A stretch of 61,128 bases of DNA from an uncultured Pelagibacteraceae bacterium (GCA_902515625.1 CABXVD010000003.1:1-61128); one strand, 5' to 3'; counted from the stretch's first letter, positions 43,984 to 53,453 are shown. Notes: a model not told the origin generated them from the letters alone. Translations and numbers: made by a program.

Positions 43984-45111
43984 TTAGAGAACTTTATTTG
44001 CAAGTTCTGTTCCCATCACAAGAGCCTCTAATTTTTTATAAACTATGTGTTCATCAACATTTCCAAAACCTGCAAAAGTGCTGAAACCACAGTCAGTTCC
44101 AGCCATTAATTGACTTTTATCAATCACTTTTGAAAATTGAATCAGTCTATTTTTTACAACTTCAGGATGTTCTATAAAATTTGTTGTGGAGTCGATAACT
44201 CCTGGGGCAATAATTTTATCTTGAGGTAACTTTATTCCTTCAAACGCTTGCCATTCATGTGAGTGTCTTGGATTAGAAGACTCTAGTAAATATGTTCCAA
44301 CATTTGCTTTTAATATTAATGGTAAGATCTTTTCTAAAGAAATATCATGCGAGTGTGGACCTTCGTAATTACCCCAACAAATATGCATTCTAATATTTGA
44401 TTGAGGAATGTTTTCTATAGACTGATTAAGGAATTCTATTTGTTTTTCTGCTCTTTTTAAAAAATCTTCTTCAGACAAATCTTTAAAAGTCATATGTCTT
44501 GCTAATGCAAGATCAGGACAATCTAATTGTAAATATATTCCATCTGAAACAATTTCTTCATACTCTAACTTCATTAGGTTAGATAAAGCATTTAAATATT
44601 CATCATCATTTTTATAAAATTTATTTGGTAGAAATGCAGAAATTACACCTGGAGATGCAGCATTCATAAAAGCTTTGTTATGACTATTCTCTTTAAGAGC
44701 TTCTTTAAAATTATTTATATCTTTTGACAAAGACAAAGTATCTTTAATTTTTAATTCATGAGTACAACAAGGTCTTGTATAGGTTGGCGTTCCACCTGTT
44801 CTTGCAATTCTCTCTTTAAAAGTTGGAAAATCATCAAGATCTTTGGGTGCTTTCCTTTCACTTTCTCCTGAGAAGCCATCTAATCTGTCTTTTACATAAG
44901 TTGCATAACTTATTTTAGACATCTCTCCATCACTTATAAAATCAATACCTAGATCGATTTGTTTCTTAACAATTCTTTTCACATCTTTTTTGACTACGGA
45001 GTCAAAATTTACTAAATCTATTTTTTCTTTTTTATCTTTTTTAAATAGAAGATCAGATAATTCATTTGATCTAGGTAAACTTCCAACATGTGTAGTGTTA
45101 ATCTTCTGCAT
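43984..45111 (-). CDS. MetE C-terminal-like zinc methyltransferase family protein
   Basis: A 375-residue COG0620-type barrel related to cobalamin-independent methionine synthase and epoxyalkane:coenzyme M transferase. The zinc ligands are all visible: His and Cys in MHICWGNYEGP, Glu in LLESSNPRHSHEW, and Cys in AGTDCGFST. THVGSLPRS is the family start. It lacks the MetE N-terminal domain, so it is probably not the housekeeping enzyme. It could transfer or lyse thiol- or methyl-linked groups. The ATG 1 nt after the SnoaL stop is used; a GTG at 45123 would overlap it. Confidence 0.83.
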   Translation of the reverse strand: MQKINTTHVGSLPRSNELSDLLFKKDKKEKIDLVNFDSVVKKDVKRIVKKQIDLGIDFISDGEMSKISYATYVKDRLDGFSGESERKAPKDLDDFPTFKERIARTGGTPTYTRPCCTHELKIKDTLSLSKDINNFKEALKENSHNKAFMNAASPGVISAFLPNKFYKNDDEYLNALSNLMKLEYEEIVSDGIYLQLDCPDLALARHMTFKDLSEEDFLKRAEKQIEFLNQSIENIPQSNIRMHICWGNYEGPHSHDISLEKILPLILKANVGTYLLESSNPRHSHEWQAFEGIKLPQDKIIAPGVIDSTTNFIEHPEVVKNRLIQFSKVIDKSQLMAGTDCGFSTFAGFGNVDEHIVYKKLEALVMGTELANKVL

Positions 45112-45112
45112 T

Positions 45113-46081
45113 TTAATTACCACTCATTAATATTTGTTTCCAAATTGCAACTTCATCAAACAGAACCCATTCTCTTATTACTCCATCGTCATTTAACTCT
45201 ACATGATTTATTCCCATAAAAAATAATTTTGAATTTGTTTTTTTTCCATAATCTTCACTATCTTTAGAATGTACACCTTCTAAAAACCATCTTATTGAAG
45301 CTCTGGGGTTTTTATTAGGTTCGTCAAGATATCCAATATGTTCTATAGAGAATTTAGTATCAGTAAGAATTTCTTTTAAAGAGTTCCATAATTTAGATAC
45401 ATCCTCTCTTCCATGACCTATTTTATTGCCTGGCCAGTAAATAGTTGAGGCTCTATTGTAATCTTGAAATTTATATCCTTCGCTAAAAACTTTACTTAAT
45501 ATCTTTGAATATCTTTCACCTGCAGAATTTATTTTTACCTGTTCCTGCTGGTAATTTGATGGTTTGATATCATTTTTATCAAACAGCTTATTAGCTTTTT
45601 CTAATCCACCCTCATTATCAATCATAATTTGGGCAAATTCTCTTGGAGTGTACCCTATTTGTCTTACCATTGCACCCTGGTCTCTTACAATCCACTCATC
45701 GTACACTTGATTATCTTTACATGCGCAGTCTGCTATCACTCTATAATAGATATCTTTACCCGTGGGTTTGCCATAAAAACCATCACCCAAATGTGTTCCT
45801 TTACTTAAAATTCTGTGTGAAGAATGATATCCATTATCATCATTACCATTCCAAATAACATCTTCACCCATCAATTGTCTATTTGGGAATTCTCTTAAAG
45901 TATTATAGGTTGCTTCTATAACAGGTTTGTTGCCATAAGTAATTCCGAAAGGAGATCTAACAGGGATATTTTTTGTGTAAAACTCACCAATAGAGTCGAC
46001 ATCTTTTCCTTCCCATATCTGTTTAGTAATTTTCAAAATATAATCTGGAAAATTTTTATATTTTTTATTAAATCCTTTCAT
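45113..46081 (-). CDS. Double SnoaL-like domain protein (A)
   Basis: A 322-residue protein with two SnoaL/polyketide-cyclase-like cone folds. The first is residues ~1-160 (QIWEGKDVDSIGEFYTKNIPVRSPFG...GKPTGKDIYYRVIADCACKDNQVYDEW) and the second ~190-320 (YWPGNKIGHGREDVSKLWNSLKEIL...VELNDDGVIREWVLFDE). Such folds act as isomerases, dehydratases or cyclases. The ATG overlaps the bicupin stop in TGATG, so coupling is tight. Homologous in layout to the 362-residue protein across the divergent promoter. Confidence 0.78.
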   Translation of the reverse strand: MKGFNKKYKNFPDYILKITKQIWEGKDVDSIGEFYTKNIPVRSPFGITYGNKPVIEATYNTLREFPNRQLMGEDVIWNGNDDNGYHSSHRILSKGTHLGDGFYGKPTGKDIYYRVIADCACKDNQVYDEWIVRDQGAMVRQIGYTPREFAQIMIDNEGGLEKANKLFDKNDIKPSNYQQEQVKINSAGERYSKILSKVFSEGYKFQDYNRASTIYWPGNKIGHGREDVSKLWNSLKEILTDTKFSIEHIGYLDEPNKNPRASIRWFLEGVHSKDSEDYGKKTNSKLFFMGINHVELNDDGVIREWVLFDEVAIWKQILMSGN

Positions 46082-47025
46082 CAAGCTTTGCTAACACAGT
46101 TTAAAAAACAGTCTTCATTATTTTCAACTGAAATAGTAATCTTTTTATCTAAAGGAATTGAGAAAGTATCTTTTGAATAAATATTAAATACTTCCTCTTC
46201 AATTTTAATTTTCCAATTTCCTTTTTGTGAAAATAAAATAGTTGGTTTATCAAATGTTAAATTCTCAATATAACCTTTTTTAGCTTTTAAAATACTTAAA
46301 TTAAAACCAGTATTGTGAAGAACTAAAGGTTTGTAAGTTTTATTTGAAAAATTATTTCCTATAATCTGAATTAACTTAATATTGTTATTTAAATCAATCT
46401 CATGATTAGTTTGATTTTTAGATCTATAAACAAATTTTTCAATTTCATTTTTTTTATAATTATCAAAACTTCTAAGCATTTCATTTGTTATAGGTTCTAG
46501 TAGTTTTCTATTTGGAGGTACTTCTTTCTGCTTTAAATCAATTAATGAATTATCATCCAATAAAGCTAAACCCGTTTCTTTTGCTTTAATTAAAACATTT
46601 GGAACCCATGTTATTATTCCAGGATCATCCTTTCCTAATACAACAAAAATCAAACCTCGCTCTTTGCCAGCATTTTCGAAACCTCTAAACATATTAGTTG
46701 GCATAGAAATAATATCACCCTGATTTAAAATTATTTCGTTTTTACCATCTGCTCCCCAATAAAATCTCCAGGTACCAGAATAAATTAAAAATACTTCAGC
46801 AGTTGTGTGACTGTGTAATCCAGAACCATTTTTTGGATTAGCACTAACAGCTCCAAGATTATAACCATGGGGTTTTGAAATCTTAATTGACTGTTGACTA
46901 TCTTCTGCGACACCAGGACCTACAATTGAATAATTTTTTCTCTCCTTGTGACCTTCCATGCGTCCTTCAACAAAAGGTAAGGTACTAGGTGTAAGCTCAT
47001 TAAATCTTGCAATTCTTTCAACCAT
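46081..47025 (-). CDS. Bicupin protein
   Basis: A 314-residue protein with a metal-type N-terminal cupin: NPKNGSGLHSHTTAEVFLIYSGTWRFYWG supplies His, His and Glu, and GDIISMPTNMFRGFEN the second motif. A degenerate C-terminal cupin (~210-314) lacks these residues. Resembles dioxygenase, isomerase or lyase-type cupins; the substrate is unknown. First gene of a minus-strand unit with SnoaL (A) and the MetE-like protein. Confidence 0.82.
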   Translation of the reverse strand: MVERIARFNELTPSTLPFVEGRMEGHKERKNYSIVGPGVAEDSQQSIKISKPHGYNLGAVSANPKNGSGLHSHTTAEVFLIYSGTWRFYWGADGKNEIILNQGDIISMPTNMFRGFENAGKERGLIFVVLGKDDPGIITWVPNVLIKAKETGLALLDDNSLIDLKQKEVPPNRKLLEPITNEMLRSFDNYKKNEIEKFVYRSKNQTNHEIDLNNNIKLIQIIGNNFSNKTYKPLVLHNTGFNLSILKAKKGYIENLTFDKPTILFSQKGNWKIKIEEEVFNIYSKDTFSIPLDKKITISVENNEDCFLNCVSKA

Positions 47026-47068
47026 AATATTTATTAATCATTTTATTAAATATTAATCGTTCTTATAT

Positions 47069-48157
47069 ATGAAAATTGAAAATTTTGACACAGGACTTAA
47101 AGGGTTAAAAGAAATAGAGAATATTATTATTACACCAGAAGAAAATTTTAGAAATAAACAAAAAGTAAAAAAATATTTAACAGATATAGTTTATTCAGGA
47201 AAATCTAAGCTAGATGATAATTTAAACAAATATTTTATTAAAGATGTAAAAGTTAATTGTTTTCATCCTGTTAACGAATTTAGTGGTGTTGAAAAATTTA
47301 AAGAGGAATATTGGTTACCATTATTTGAGTCTTTTCCTGACTTAGAAAGAAGGAACCAATTAATTATTGGTGGAACTTTCAGAGATAAAATACAAGTTGC
47401 TTCAATTTCGACACTTTCAGGAATTTTTAAAAAAGAATGGCTTGGAATAAAACCTAATAATAAAATGGTTAATTTAAGATGTAGTGAAATACATGAGCTT
47501 AAAAATGATAAAATAGTAGAATGTCATATTTTAATAGATGTCATTGACCTAATTTTTCAAACTGGAGTTTATCCAATTAATAAATCAAGAGGATCAGAGG
47601 GAAATTGGTTAAGTCCTATAAATACTGATGGAGTAAATTTTTTTGAACAAGATTTTGAAATTTCAAAATTTAATTTAGAGCAAGCACTCACTATGCAAAG
47701 AAGTTTAAATATTAAACCTGAACTAGAAAGTGATTCAGATGAAGATCTAAAATCAAAACTAATTGACCATCCACAAGCAAAATTTTGGCATAATAAAATG
47801 ATTTGGTATGGACCTAGTGGAATAGGGACTGCACGATCTTTAGAGGGATTTATTGATAATCATCAACTACCTTTTAGAAAAACTTTTAAAGAGAGAAATT
47901 ATTGGAAACTAGGTCATTATTCTGAGTTAGGAGATGGGAAATTTTCTCTTACTGCTGGATGGCACAGTATTCAAGCTACTTATGGTTCAAATGATTGGTT
48001 AGGATATACTCCTAATCATAAAAATGTTACAATGAGAGTAATGGATTTTTATCACCATGATGAAGGAAAAATAAGAGAGAACTGGGTTCCAATTGACTTA
48101 GCCCATATTCTAAAACAAATTGGTGTTGATATTTTTCAACTAATTAAAAAACAATAA
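47069..48157 (+). CDS. Double SnoaL-like domain protein (B)
   Basis: A 362-residue protein with two SnoaL-like domains (~35-175 and ~225-360). Motifs include FHPVNEFSGVEKFKEEYWLPLFESFPDLERR and, in the second, WYGPSGIGTARSLEGFIDNHQLPFRKTF. Related in architecture to protein A on the other strand, probably an old duplication. It overlaps the ATPase start by one base (TAATG), which links it directly to the transporter. Confidence 0.78.
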   Translation: MKIENFDTGLKGLKEIENIIITPEENFRNKQKVKKYLTDIVYSGKSKLDDNLNKYFIKDVKVNCFHPVNEFSGVEKFKEEYWLPLFESFPDLERRNQLIIGGTFRDKIQVASISTLSGIFKKEWLGIKPNNKMVNLRCSEIHELKNDKIVECHILIDVIDLIFQTGVYPINKSRGSEGNWLSPINTDGVNFFEQDFEISKFNLEQALTMQRSLNIKPELESDSDEDLKSKLIDHPQAKFWHNKMIWYGPSGIGTARSLEGFIDNHQLPFRKTFKERNYWKLGHYSELGDGKFSLTAGWHSIQATYGSNDWLGYTPNHKNVTMRVMDFYHHDEGKIRENWVPIDLAHILKQIGVDIFQLIKKQ

Positions 48158-49212
48158 TGTCTAATATAAAATTTACCAATATTCATAAATCCTTTGGAAC
48201 AAATAAAATTATAAATAATTTTAATCTAGAGGGAAAAGAGGACGAATTTTTAGTTTTAGTTGGTCCATCAGGTTGTGGAAAGTCTACTTTGTTAAGAATG
48301 ATTGCAGGATTGGAACAGATAGATGAGGGTGAAATATATATTAATGATCAATTAGTTAATGAATTACATCCCTCAAAAAGAGAAACGGCAATGGTTTTTC
48401 AATCATATGCTTTGTATCCACATATGAATGTATTCGAAAATATGTCTTTTGGTCTTAAAATAGAAAAGCGACCAAAAGAAGAAATTGAAAAAAAAGTAAT
48501 GCAGGCTGCAAAAATTTTAAAAATTGAAGAACTCCTCGAGAGAAGACCAAAACAACTTTCTGGCGGTCAAAGACAAAGAGTTGCAATTGGAAGAGCCATA
48601 ACAAGAAATCCTAAGATTTTTTTATTTGATGAACCATTATCTAACCTTGACGCTGCACTTAGAGCTGAAATGAGAGTTGAAATCTCTAAATTACATAATC
48701 AAATCAAAACAAATATGATTTATGTAACACACGATCAAGTTGAGGCAATGACACTAGCTGATAGAATAGTTATATTAAATCATGGAAATATTGAACAGGT
48801 AGGTACCCCTGATGAAATCTACAGTGATCCTGCAAATATTTTTGTTGCTCAATTTATTGGAACTCCAAAAATGAATATCCTTAAAATAAGTAGTGATAAT
48901 ATAATTTCAAATAATGAAATTAATTTTTTAGGTAATAAAGTAAAATTAGACAAATTAAATTTTTCTAAAAAAGATTATTACCTGGGCATAAGACCTGAAC
49001 ATTTTAATGTATCAGAAAATAATGAATATAGTTTTAATCCGAAAGTAGATTTAATTGAAAATTTAGGTAATGAAAAAATTGCTTATATTAAAATAGATCA
49101 ATATGAAATAAGTGCTAAAATATCTAGCAAACACAATATAGATAATATAATCGGCTTTAATTCTAAAGACATTTTTGTATTTGATGAAACTGGAAAAAGA
49201 ATTAAATCTTAA
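48157..49212 (+). CDS. Carbohydrate-type ABC transporter ATPase (MalK/UgpC-like)
   Basis: A 351-residue ATPase: Walker A GPSGCGKST, signature LSGGQRQRVAIGRAI, Walker B IFLFDEPLSNLD, switch His in VTHDQVEAM, and a C-terminal TOBE/MalK-type regulatory domain (~235-351) with LGIRPEHF. It supplies energy for the permeases encoded 6 kb away on the other strand, the only obvious partners in the window. Its stop overlaps the hisD-like stop by 4 nt (TTAA). Confidence 0.92.
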   Translation: MSNIKFTNIHKSFGTNKIINNFNLEGKEDEFLVLVGPSGCGKSTLLRMIAGLEQIDEGEIYINDQLVNELHPSKRETAMVFQSYALYPHMNVFENMSFGLKIEKRPKEEIEKKVMQAAKILKIEELLERRPKQLSGGQRQRVAIGRAITRNPKIFLFDEPLSNLDAALRAEMRVEISKLHNQIKTNMIYVTHDQVEAMTLADRIVILNHGNIEQVGTPDEIYSDPANIFVAQFIGTPKMNILKISSDNIISNNEINFLGNKVKLDKLNFSKKDYYLGIRPEHFNVSENNEYSFNPKVDLIENLGNEKIAYIKIDQYEISAKISSKHNIDNIIGFNSKDIFVFDETGKRIKS

Positions 49213-50495
49213 TTTTGAAAGCCATATTTTCTTAATCTAGCATCACCAGTTCTTGCATGAGCCTCCATGCCTTCGTATCTTGATATTCTTGCGCAAGCTG
49301 CCCCAACAGTTTTTGTAGATTCTTTTGACATTCTTTGAAAACTTAGAGTTTTTATAAATTTACCAACAAATAATCCTCCTGTATATCTCCCCGCACCCTT
49401 AGTTGGTAGAATATGGTTGGTTCCTGAACATTTATCACCATAAGCAACAGTTGTTTCTTCACCAATAAATAGTGATCCATAATTCTTTAATCTTTTGTGA
49501 TACCAATCGAGGTTTTGGGTTTGTACTTCCAAATGTTCAGGCGCATATTCGTCACTGATGGTAGCAATTTCTTCATCAGTGTCACATAAAATAACTTCAC
49601 CATAATCTCTCCATGCTGCACCAGCGTTTTCTCTTGGTAAATCTGGAAGTTCGGCGATTAATTCTGGAACTCTTTTAATAACGTAATCTGCAATTCTTTT
49701 ACTTTTTGTATAAAGCCATGCTGGTGAGTTATATCCGTGTTCAGCTTGACCAACTAAGTCAACTGCAACAAGTTCTTCGTCAGCTTTATCATCAGCTATT
49801 ACTGCAATCTCAGTTGGTCCTGCAAATAAATCAATTCCAACTTTTCCAAATAAAATTCTTTTTGCTTCCGCTACAAATTGATTTCCTGGCCCAACTAACA
49901 TGTCTGCAGGTTCATTACCAAATAAGCCGTTTGTCATTGCTGCTATAGCTTGTACACCACCAAGGTTTAATATTGAGTCTGCACCACAAAGATCAGCAGT
50001 ATAAACAATAGAAGGGTGAACGCCTACATCTGGTTTTGGTGAGCTAGCAACAATTATGTTTTTTACTCCAGCTACTTTAGCTGTTGTAACACTCATTACG
50101 GCTGACGCGATATGAGCATATCTACCAGCTGGCACATAGCAACCTGCGGTGTTAACTGGTATTAATTTTTGGCCAGCAAATAAACCATCTGATAATTCTA
50201 CCTCAAAATCTTGACCATAATTCTTTAATTGTGCCTCAGCAAATTTTCTAACTCTTTCATGAGAAAACTGAATGTCATCTTTTGTTTTTTGATCTAAATT
50301 TTTTTTAATCTCCTCAATTTTTTCTTTTGAAACAACTACATCTCCTTCATATTTGTCAAATTTTTTTGAAAGTGCTTTGCAGCCTTCCTCTTTAGTTTTT
50401 TCTATATCTTTGAGAATATTTTCAACAATTTCCCTAGTCTTAGTATCATCTGTCGAAGATGTTTTTGGAGATTTTTTTAAATATGTTATTGCCAT
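49209..50495 (-). CDS. hpsN: Histidinol dehydrogenase family protein, likely sulfopropanediol dehydrogenase (HpsN-like)
   Basis: A 428-residue HisD-family NAD enzyme. The zinc ligands are kept (Q and H in GQAEHGYNS, D in GDKCSGTNH, a late His in EGMEAHARTG), as is the catalytic pair in APEHLE. The N-terminus AITYLKKSPKT and the segment LPTKGAGRYTGGLFVGKFIKTLSFQR differ from the LSVDDFLK-type C-terminal motif of biosynthetic HisD. They recall HpsN, which oxidises 2,3-dihydroxypropane-1-sulfonate to sulfolactate. The neighbouring phosphotransacetylase and sulfonate genes support this. It could still be a biosynthetic HisD. Confidence 0.68.
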   Translation of the reverse strand: MAITYLKKSPKTSSTDDTKTREIVENILKDIEKTKEEGCKALSKKFDKYEGDVVVSKEKIEEIKKNLDQKTKDDIQFSHERVRKFAEAQLKNYGQDFEVELSDGLFAGQKLIPVNTAGCYVPAGRYAHIASAVMSVTTAKVAGVKNIIVASSPKPDVGVHPSIVYTADLCGADSILNLGGVQAIAAMTNGLFGNEPADMLVGPGNQFVAEAKRILFGKVGIDLFAGPTEIAVIADDKADEELVAVDLVGQAEHGYNSPAWLYTKSKRIADYVIKRVPELIAELPDLPRENAGAAWRDYGEVILCDTDEEIATISDEYAPEHLEVQTQNLDWYHKRLKNYGSLFIGEETTVAYGDKCSGTNHILPTKGAGRYTGGLFVGKFIKTLSFQRMSKESTKTVGAACARISRYEGMEAHARTGDARLRKYGFQN

Positions 50496-50555
50496 TATGT
50501 TTTTTTAAATAAATTAGTTTCATAAATGAATTTAATAAAAATATCAATGAAACAA

Positions 50556-51467
50556 TTAGTCAAGAGCAACCACTGCAGCAGCAATTGAAGCTAATCTTGC
50601 TGGAGCTTCATCAGATCTACTTGTAATTACAACTGGAACTTTGCCACCAATTACAACACCCGCAGCACAAGCACCCATAAAATAGATCATCATTTTTACT
50701 AAAGCGTTTCCTGCTTCAACACTAGGAACTAATAGCACATCTGCTTCTCCTGCTACTGAATTTTTTATACCTTTTATACTTGCTGATTTTTTTGAGATAC
50801 TGTTATCAAAAGCCAAGGGACCAAATACATCAGCATTTAAATTTTCTTTCTCTGCTAATTTTGTGAGCTCAGCCGCCTCTAATGAAGTAGGTACACTTTC
50901 AATTACTTCTTCTGTTGCCGATAATATAGATACTTTTGGTCGTGAAATGCCAATTCTGTGTGAGAAGTCTATGACGTTTTTAAGAATATGCATTTTTGTT
51001 TTAATATTAGGCAATACATTTAAGGCACCATCGGTAATAATTAATGGCGTATCTTCTTTTTCAATAGTCATGTGCCATATATGACTTAATCGAGTTTTAC
51101 CCATTAAGTTATATTCACGTTTTAATACTTCTTTCATTAAAATATCAGTATGAATATGACCTTTAACAATAATCTTTACTTTATCCTCGCTTGCTAGTTT
51201 AGCTGCTATAGGGGCTGTGTTGTTTTCTATAGGTTCATCAATAATTTCATATTGAGAAATATCCCATTTTAAATCTTCAGCACATTTTTGAATTTCTTTT
51301 TTATCTCCAATAAAAATTGGCTCTATTAAATTTTCTTTTACTGCATCTTGAACAGAAAGCATTGGGAGGGGCATCCCTGCATTTACAACTGCTGCTTTAA
51401 CACCTTTTTTTCTATGTGCTACATCAAGCAGATTATTGGGACAAATAATTTCTTTATTTGAGAGCAT
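50556..51467 (-). CDS. pta: Phosphate acetyl/butyryltransferase
   Basis: A 303-residue PTA/PTB family enzyme without extra domains: GVKAAVVNAGMPLPMLSVQDAVKE, KGHIHTDILMKEVL, TDGALNVLPN and VEAGNALVKMMIYFMGACAAGVVIGGKVPVVITSRSD. It converts acetyl phosphate to acetyl-CoA or the reverse. No acetate kinase gene is adjacent. In sulfonate degradation, Pta uses the acetyl phosphate made by Xsc, and this fits the neighbours although xsc is not in the window. Confidence 0.85.
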   Translation of the reverse strand: MLSNKEIICPNNLLDVAHRKKGVKAAVVNAGMPLPMLSVQDAVKENLIEPIFIGDKKEIQKCAEDLKWDISQYEIIDEPIENNTAPIAAKLASEDKVKIIVKGHIHTDILMKEVLKREYNLMGKTRLSHIWHMTIEKEDTPLIITDGALNVLPNIKTKMHILKNVIDFSHRIGISRPKVSILSATEEVIESVPTSLEAAELTKLAEKENLNADVFGPLAFDNSISKKSASIKGIKNSVAGEADVLLVPSVEAGNALVKMMIYFMGACAAGVVIGGKVPVVITSRSDEAPARLASIAAAVVALD

Positions 51468-51553
51468 TTGCTACAAATATGTGAAAATAATCTCCATGTA
51501 CATAGAAAAATATTTTAATATCTTTAAGATATAATTTTAAATGTTTACTAGGA

Positions 51554-52399
51554 ATGGAAATAGTTACTAAAATTGCACCGATAGTTTTAGCTCTAATCAT
51601 GCTAGGATTGGGTCTTGGTCTTTCAATTAAAGATTTCACAAGAATATTAAAAACCCCGAGGGATTTTATTGTAGGTTTTTTTTCTCAATTAATTTTGTTG
51701 CCAATTGTAGCTTTAATCATTGCCCTAAGTCTCGATCTTCCCTCTGCTATAGCTGTTGGTCTAATGATTATTGCTGCTGCACCGGGTGGTGTTACTTCAA
51801 ATGTTTTAACAAAATTTGCTAATGGAGATGTAGCTTTATCCATTTCTTTAACTGCGGTAATTAGTTTAGTTTGTATTATTACTATCCCAATAATTGTAAT
51901 TAATTCTGCAAATATCTTGGGAGTTACCATTGCAAAAGAAATCTCAGTAATTGGAATAGCTTTGAAAATGGCCTTAGTGGTTACAGTCCCTGTAATAATT
52001 GGAATGATTATAAGAGGTTTTGCTGAAAATTTTATTTTATCTAAAATTAATTTAATTAATAAATTAACAGGATGGTTATTTGTAATCGTATTTATTGCAA
52101 TATGGATTGAAGAAAAAGATAATATTTTTACCTATCTTGCTCAGGCAGGAGTGGCAGTATTAATTTTAAATGTTGTGATGATGGTATTAGCATATTTTAT
52201 TGCTAAAAAGTTTGTATCAGGGGCAGCACAACAAAAATGTATTGCATTAGAGTGTGGTCTGCAGAATGGAACTTTAGCAGTGTTTGTTGCAACATTAATA
52301 TTTGATGAGGTAGCTTATATAGTACCAACAGGCGCCTATGCACTATTGATGTATATAACTGGATTTATTTTTATTTATATCTTAAGAAAAAATAATTAA
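51554..52399 (+). CDS. Bile acid:sodium symporter family carrier
   Basis: A 281-residue protein with nine or ten hydrophobic segments. PIVLALIMLGLGLGLSIKDF at the start and AAAPGGVTSNVLTKFANGDVALSISLTAVISLVCI match the BASS core with the sodium-site motif. ECGLQNGTLAVFVATLIF is the second signature. BASS carriers import organic anions (bile acids, pyruvate, keto acids, pantoate). Its position by the pta and HpsN-like genes makes a sulfonate or acid substrate possible. Confidence 0.87.
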   Translation: MEIVTKIAPIVLALIMLGLGLGLSIKDFTRILKTPRDFIVGFFSQLILLPIVALIIALSLDLPSAIAVGLMIIAAAPGGVTSNVLTKFANGDVALSISLTAVISLVCIITIPIIVINSANILGVTIAKEISVIGIALKMALVVTVPVIIGMIIRGFAENFILSKINLINKLTGWLFVIVFIAIWIEEKDNIFTYLAQAGVAVLILNVVMMVLAYFIAKKFVSGAAQQKCIALECGLQNGTLAVFVATLIFDEVAYIVPTGAYALLMYITGFIFIYILRKNN

Positions 52400-53392
52400 T
52401 TATCTTAAGTAACTAGGAATAAAATCGTCATCTTTATCTTTACTCGAATCTATAATTTTAATTTGATTAAATACTTTATAAATAAAATTACTTAAGCTTT
52501 TAATATTTGCATCTTGTAACTCAGCACTTCGTTTTAAATTTGTACCTTGAATATTTATAAAAAGAAGTTTTCTTTCATTAATAGTTATATAATTATTATC
52601 GATTAAATATTTTAATTTTCTTACAACAGTCGGCCTTGGAATTCCTGTGATATCAGATAAAGACATTGCATTTACACCTCTATCATCTGAACCCATGACT
52701 TTTTTTTGATATGTTTTTAAGTTCAAGTCTCTTACTCTAAAGCTCTTATTTTCAGATGCGTTAAGCATTACCAAAATTCCAATACACATAGTTTCCAGAT
52801 CCTTTACTTCTTTTCGCCACCTGTTTGTATAAATAAATATAAATTTATAAAACTGATACCAACAAAAAGAAAAATTTTCTTTCATAGAGGATGAAATCTC
52901 TTCAACGGTAAAAGCCTTTTCATTTCTTAATAATTTATTAAATTCGAATAACAAAAAACTCATATCTTTTAAAGTGTCTTTAGCTTGGGTAGCAACAAGT
53001 GTACTCCTATTAACAAACATTTTTTTTCCAGTTTTTTTAATTACACCTTCTTTTTCTAATTCTAAGATTTTCCTTCTCACACTTTCTTTTGGTATTTCTA
53101 GATCTTTTGAAATGTCGCTTAAATTTATCTTCTCAATTTCTATTGATCTATCTTTGTAAAAAGTATCATAATTTACAACCAACCCGTTTCTTCTAAAAAC
53201 AATCAAATCTCTATTAATTAGGTAAATAATTATTATATATTTATCTATATCTTTATGAACACTATATGCTCGGATTAACCAATTGCTAATCAAGAAATAA
53301 TAAGCTGGAGCTAATTTGCTAAAATTACTACTAATAACCTTGAAAATTTCTCTCTCGTTAATTTGTGCCGTAACGCTAGGTACTACTGCCAT
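52400..53392 (-). CDS. Tandem winged-HTH regulator
   Basis: A 330-residue protein built of two ~160-residue repeats, each a helical part followed by a winged HTH. The first is LSDISKDLEIPKESVRRKILELEKEGVIKKTG (~95-127 from this start) and the second SLSDITGIPRPTVVRKLKYLIDNNYI (~240-265). The smaller 158-residue regulator at 38 kb looks like a single repeat. The ATG follows an AGGAG; a GTG at 53410 is rejected for lacking one. It faces the 65-residue gene and could regulate it and itself. Confidence 0.75.
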   Translation of the reverse strand: MAVVPSVTAQINEREIFKVISSNFSKLAPAYYFLISNWLIRAYSVHKDIDKYIIIIYLINRDLIVFRRNGLVVNYDTFYKDRSIEIEKINLSDISKDLEIPKESVRRKILELEKEGVIKKTGKKMFVNRSTLVATQAKDTLKDMSFLLFEFNKLLRNEKAFTVEEISSSMKENFSFCWYQFYKFIFIYTNRWRKEVKDLETMCIGILVMLNASENKSFRVRDLNLKTYQKKVMGSDDRGVNAMSLSDITGIPRPTVVRKLKYLIDNNYITINERKLLFINIQGTNLKRSAELQDANIKSLSNFIYKVFNQIKIIDSSKDKDDDFIPSYLR

Positions 53393-53453
53393 TGTTATCT
53401 CCTGACCCACTCTGAACTATTATATAATGAATAGCAACCCAAAATGGACTCTT

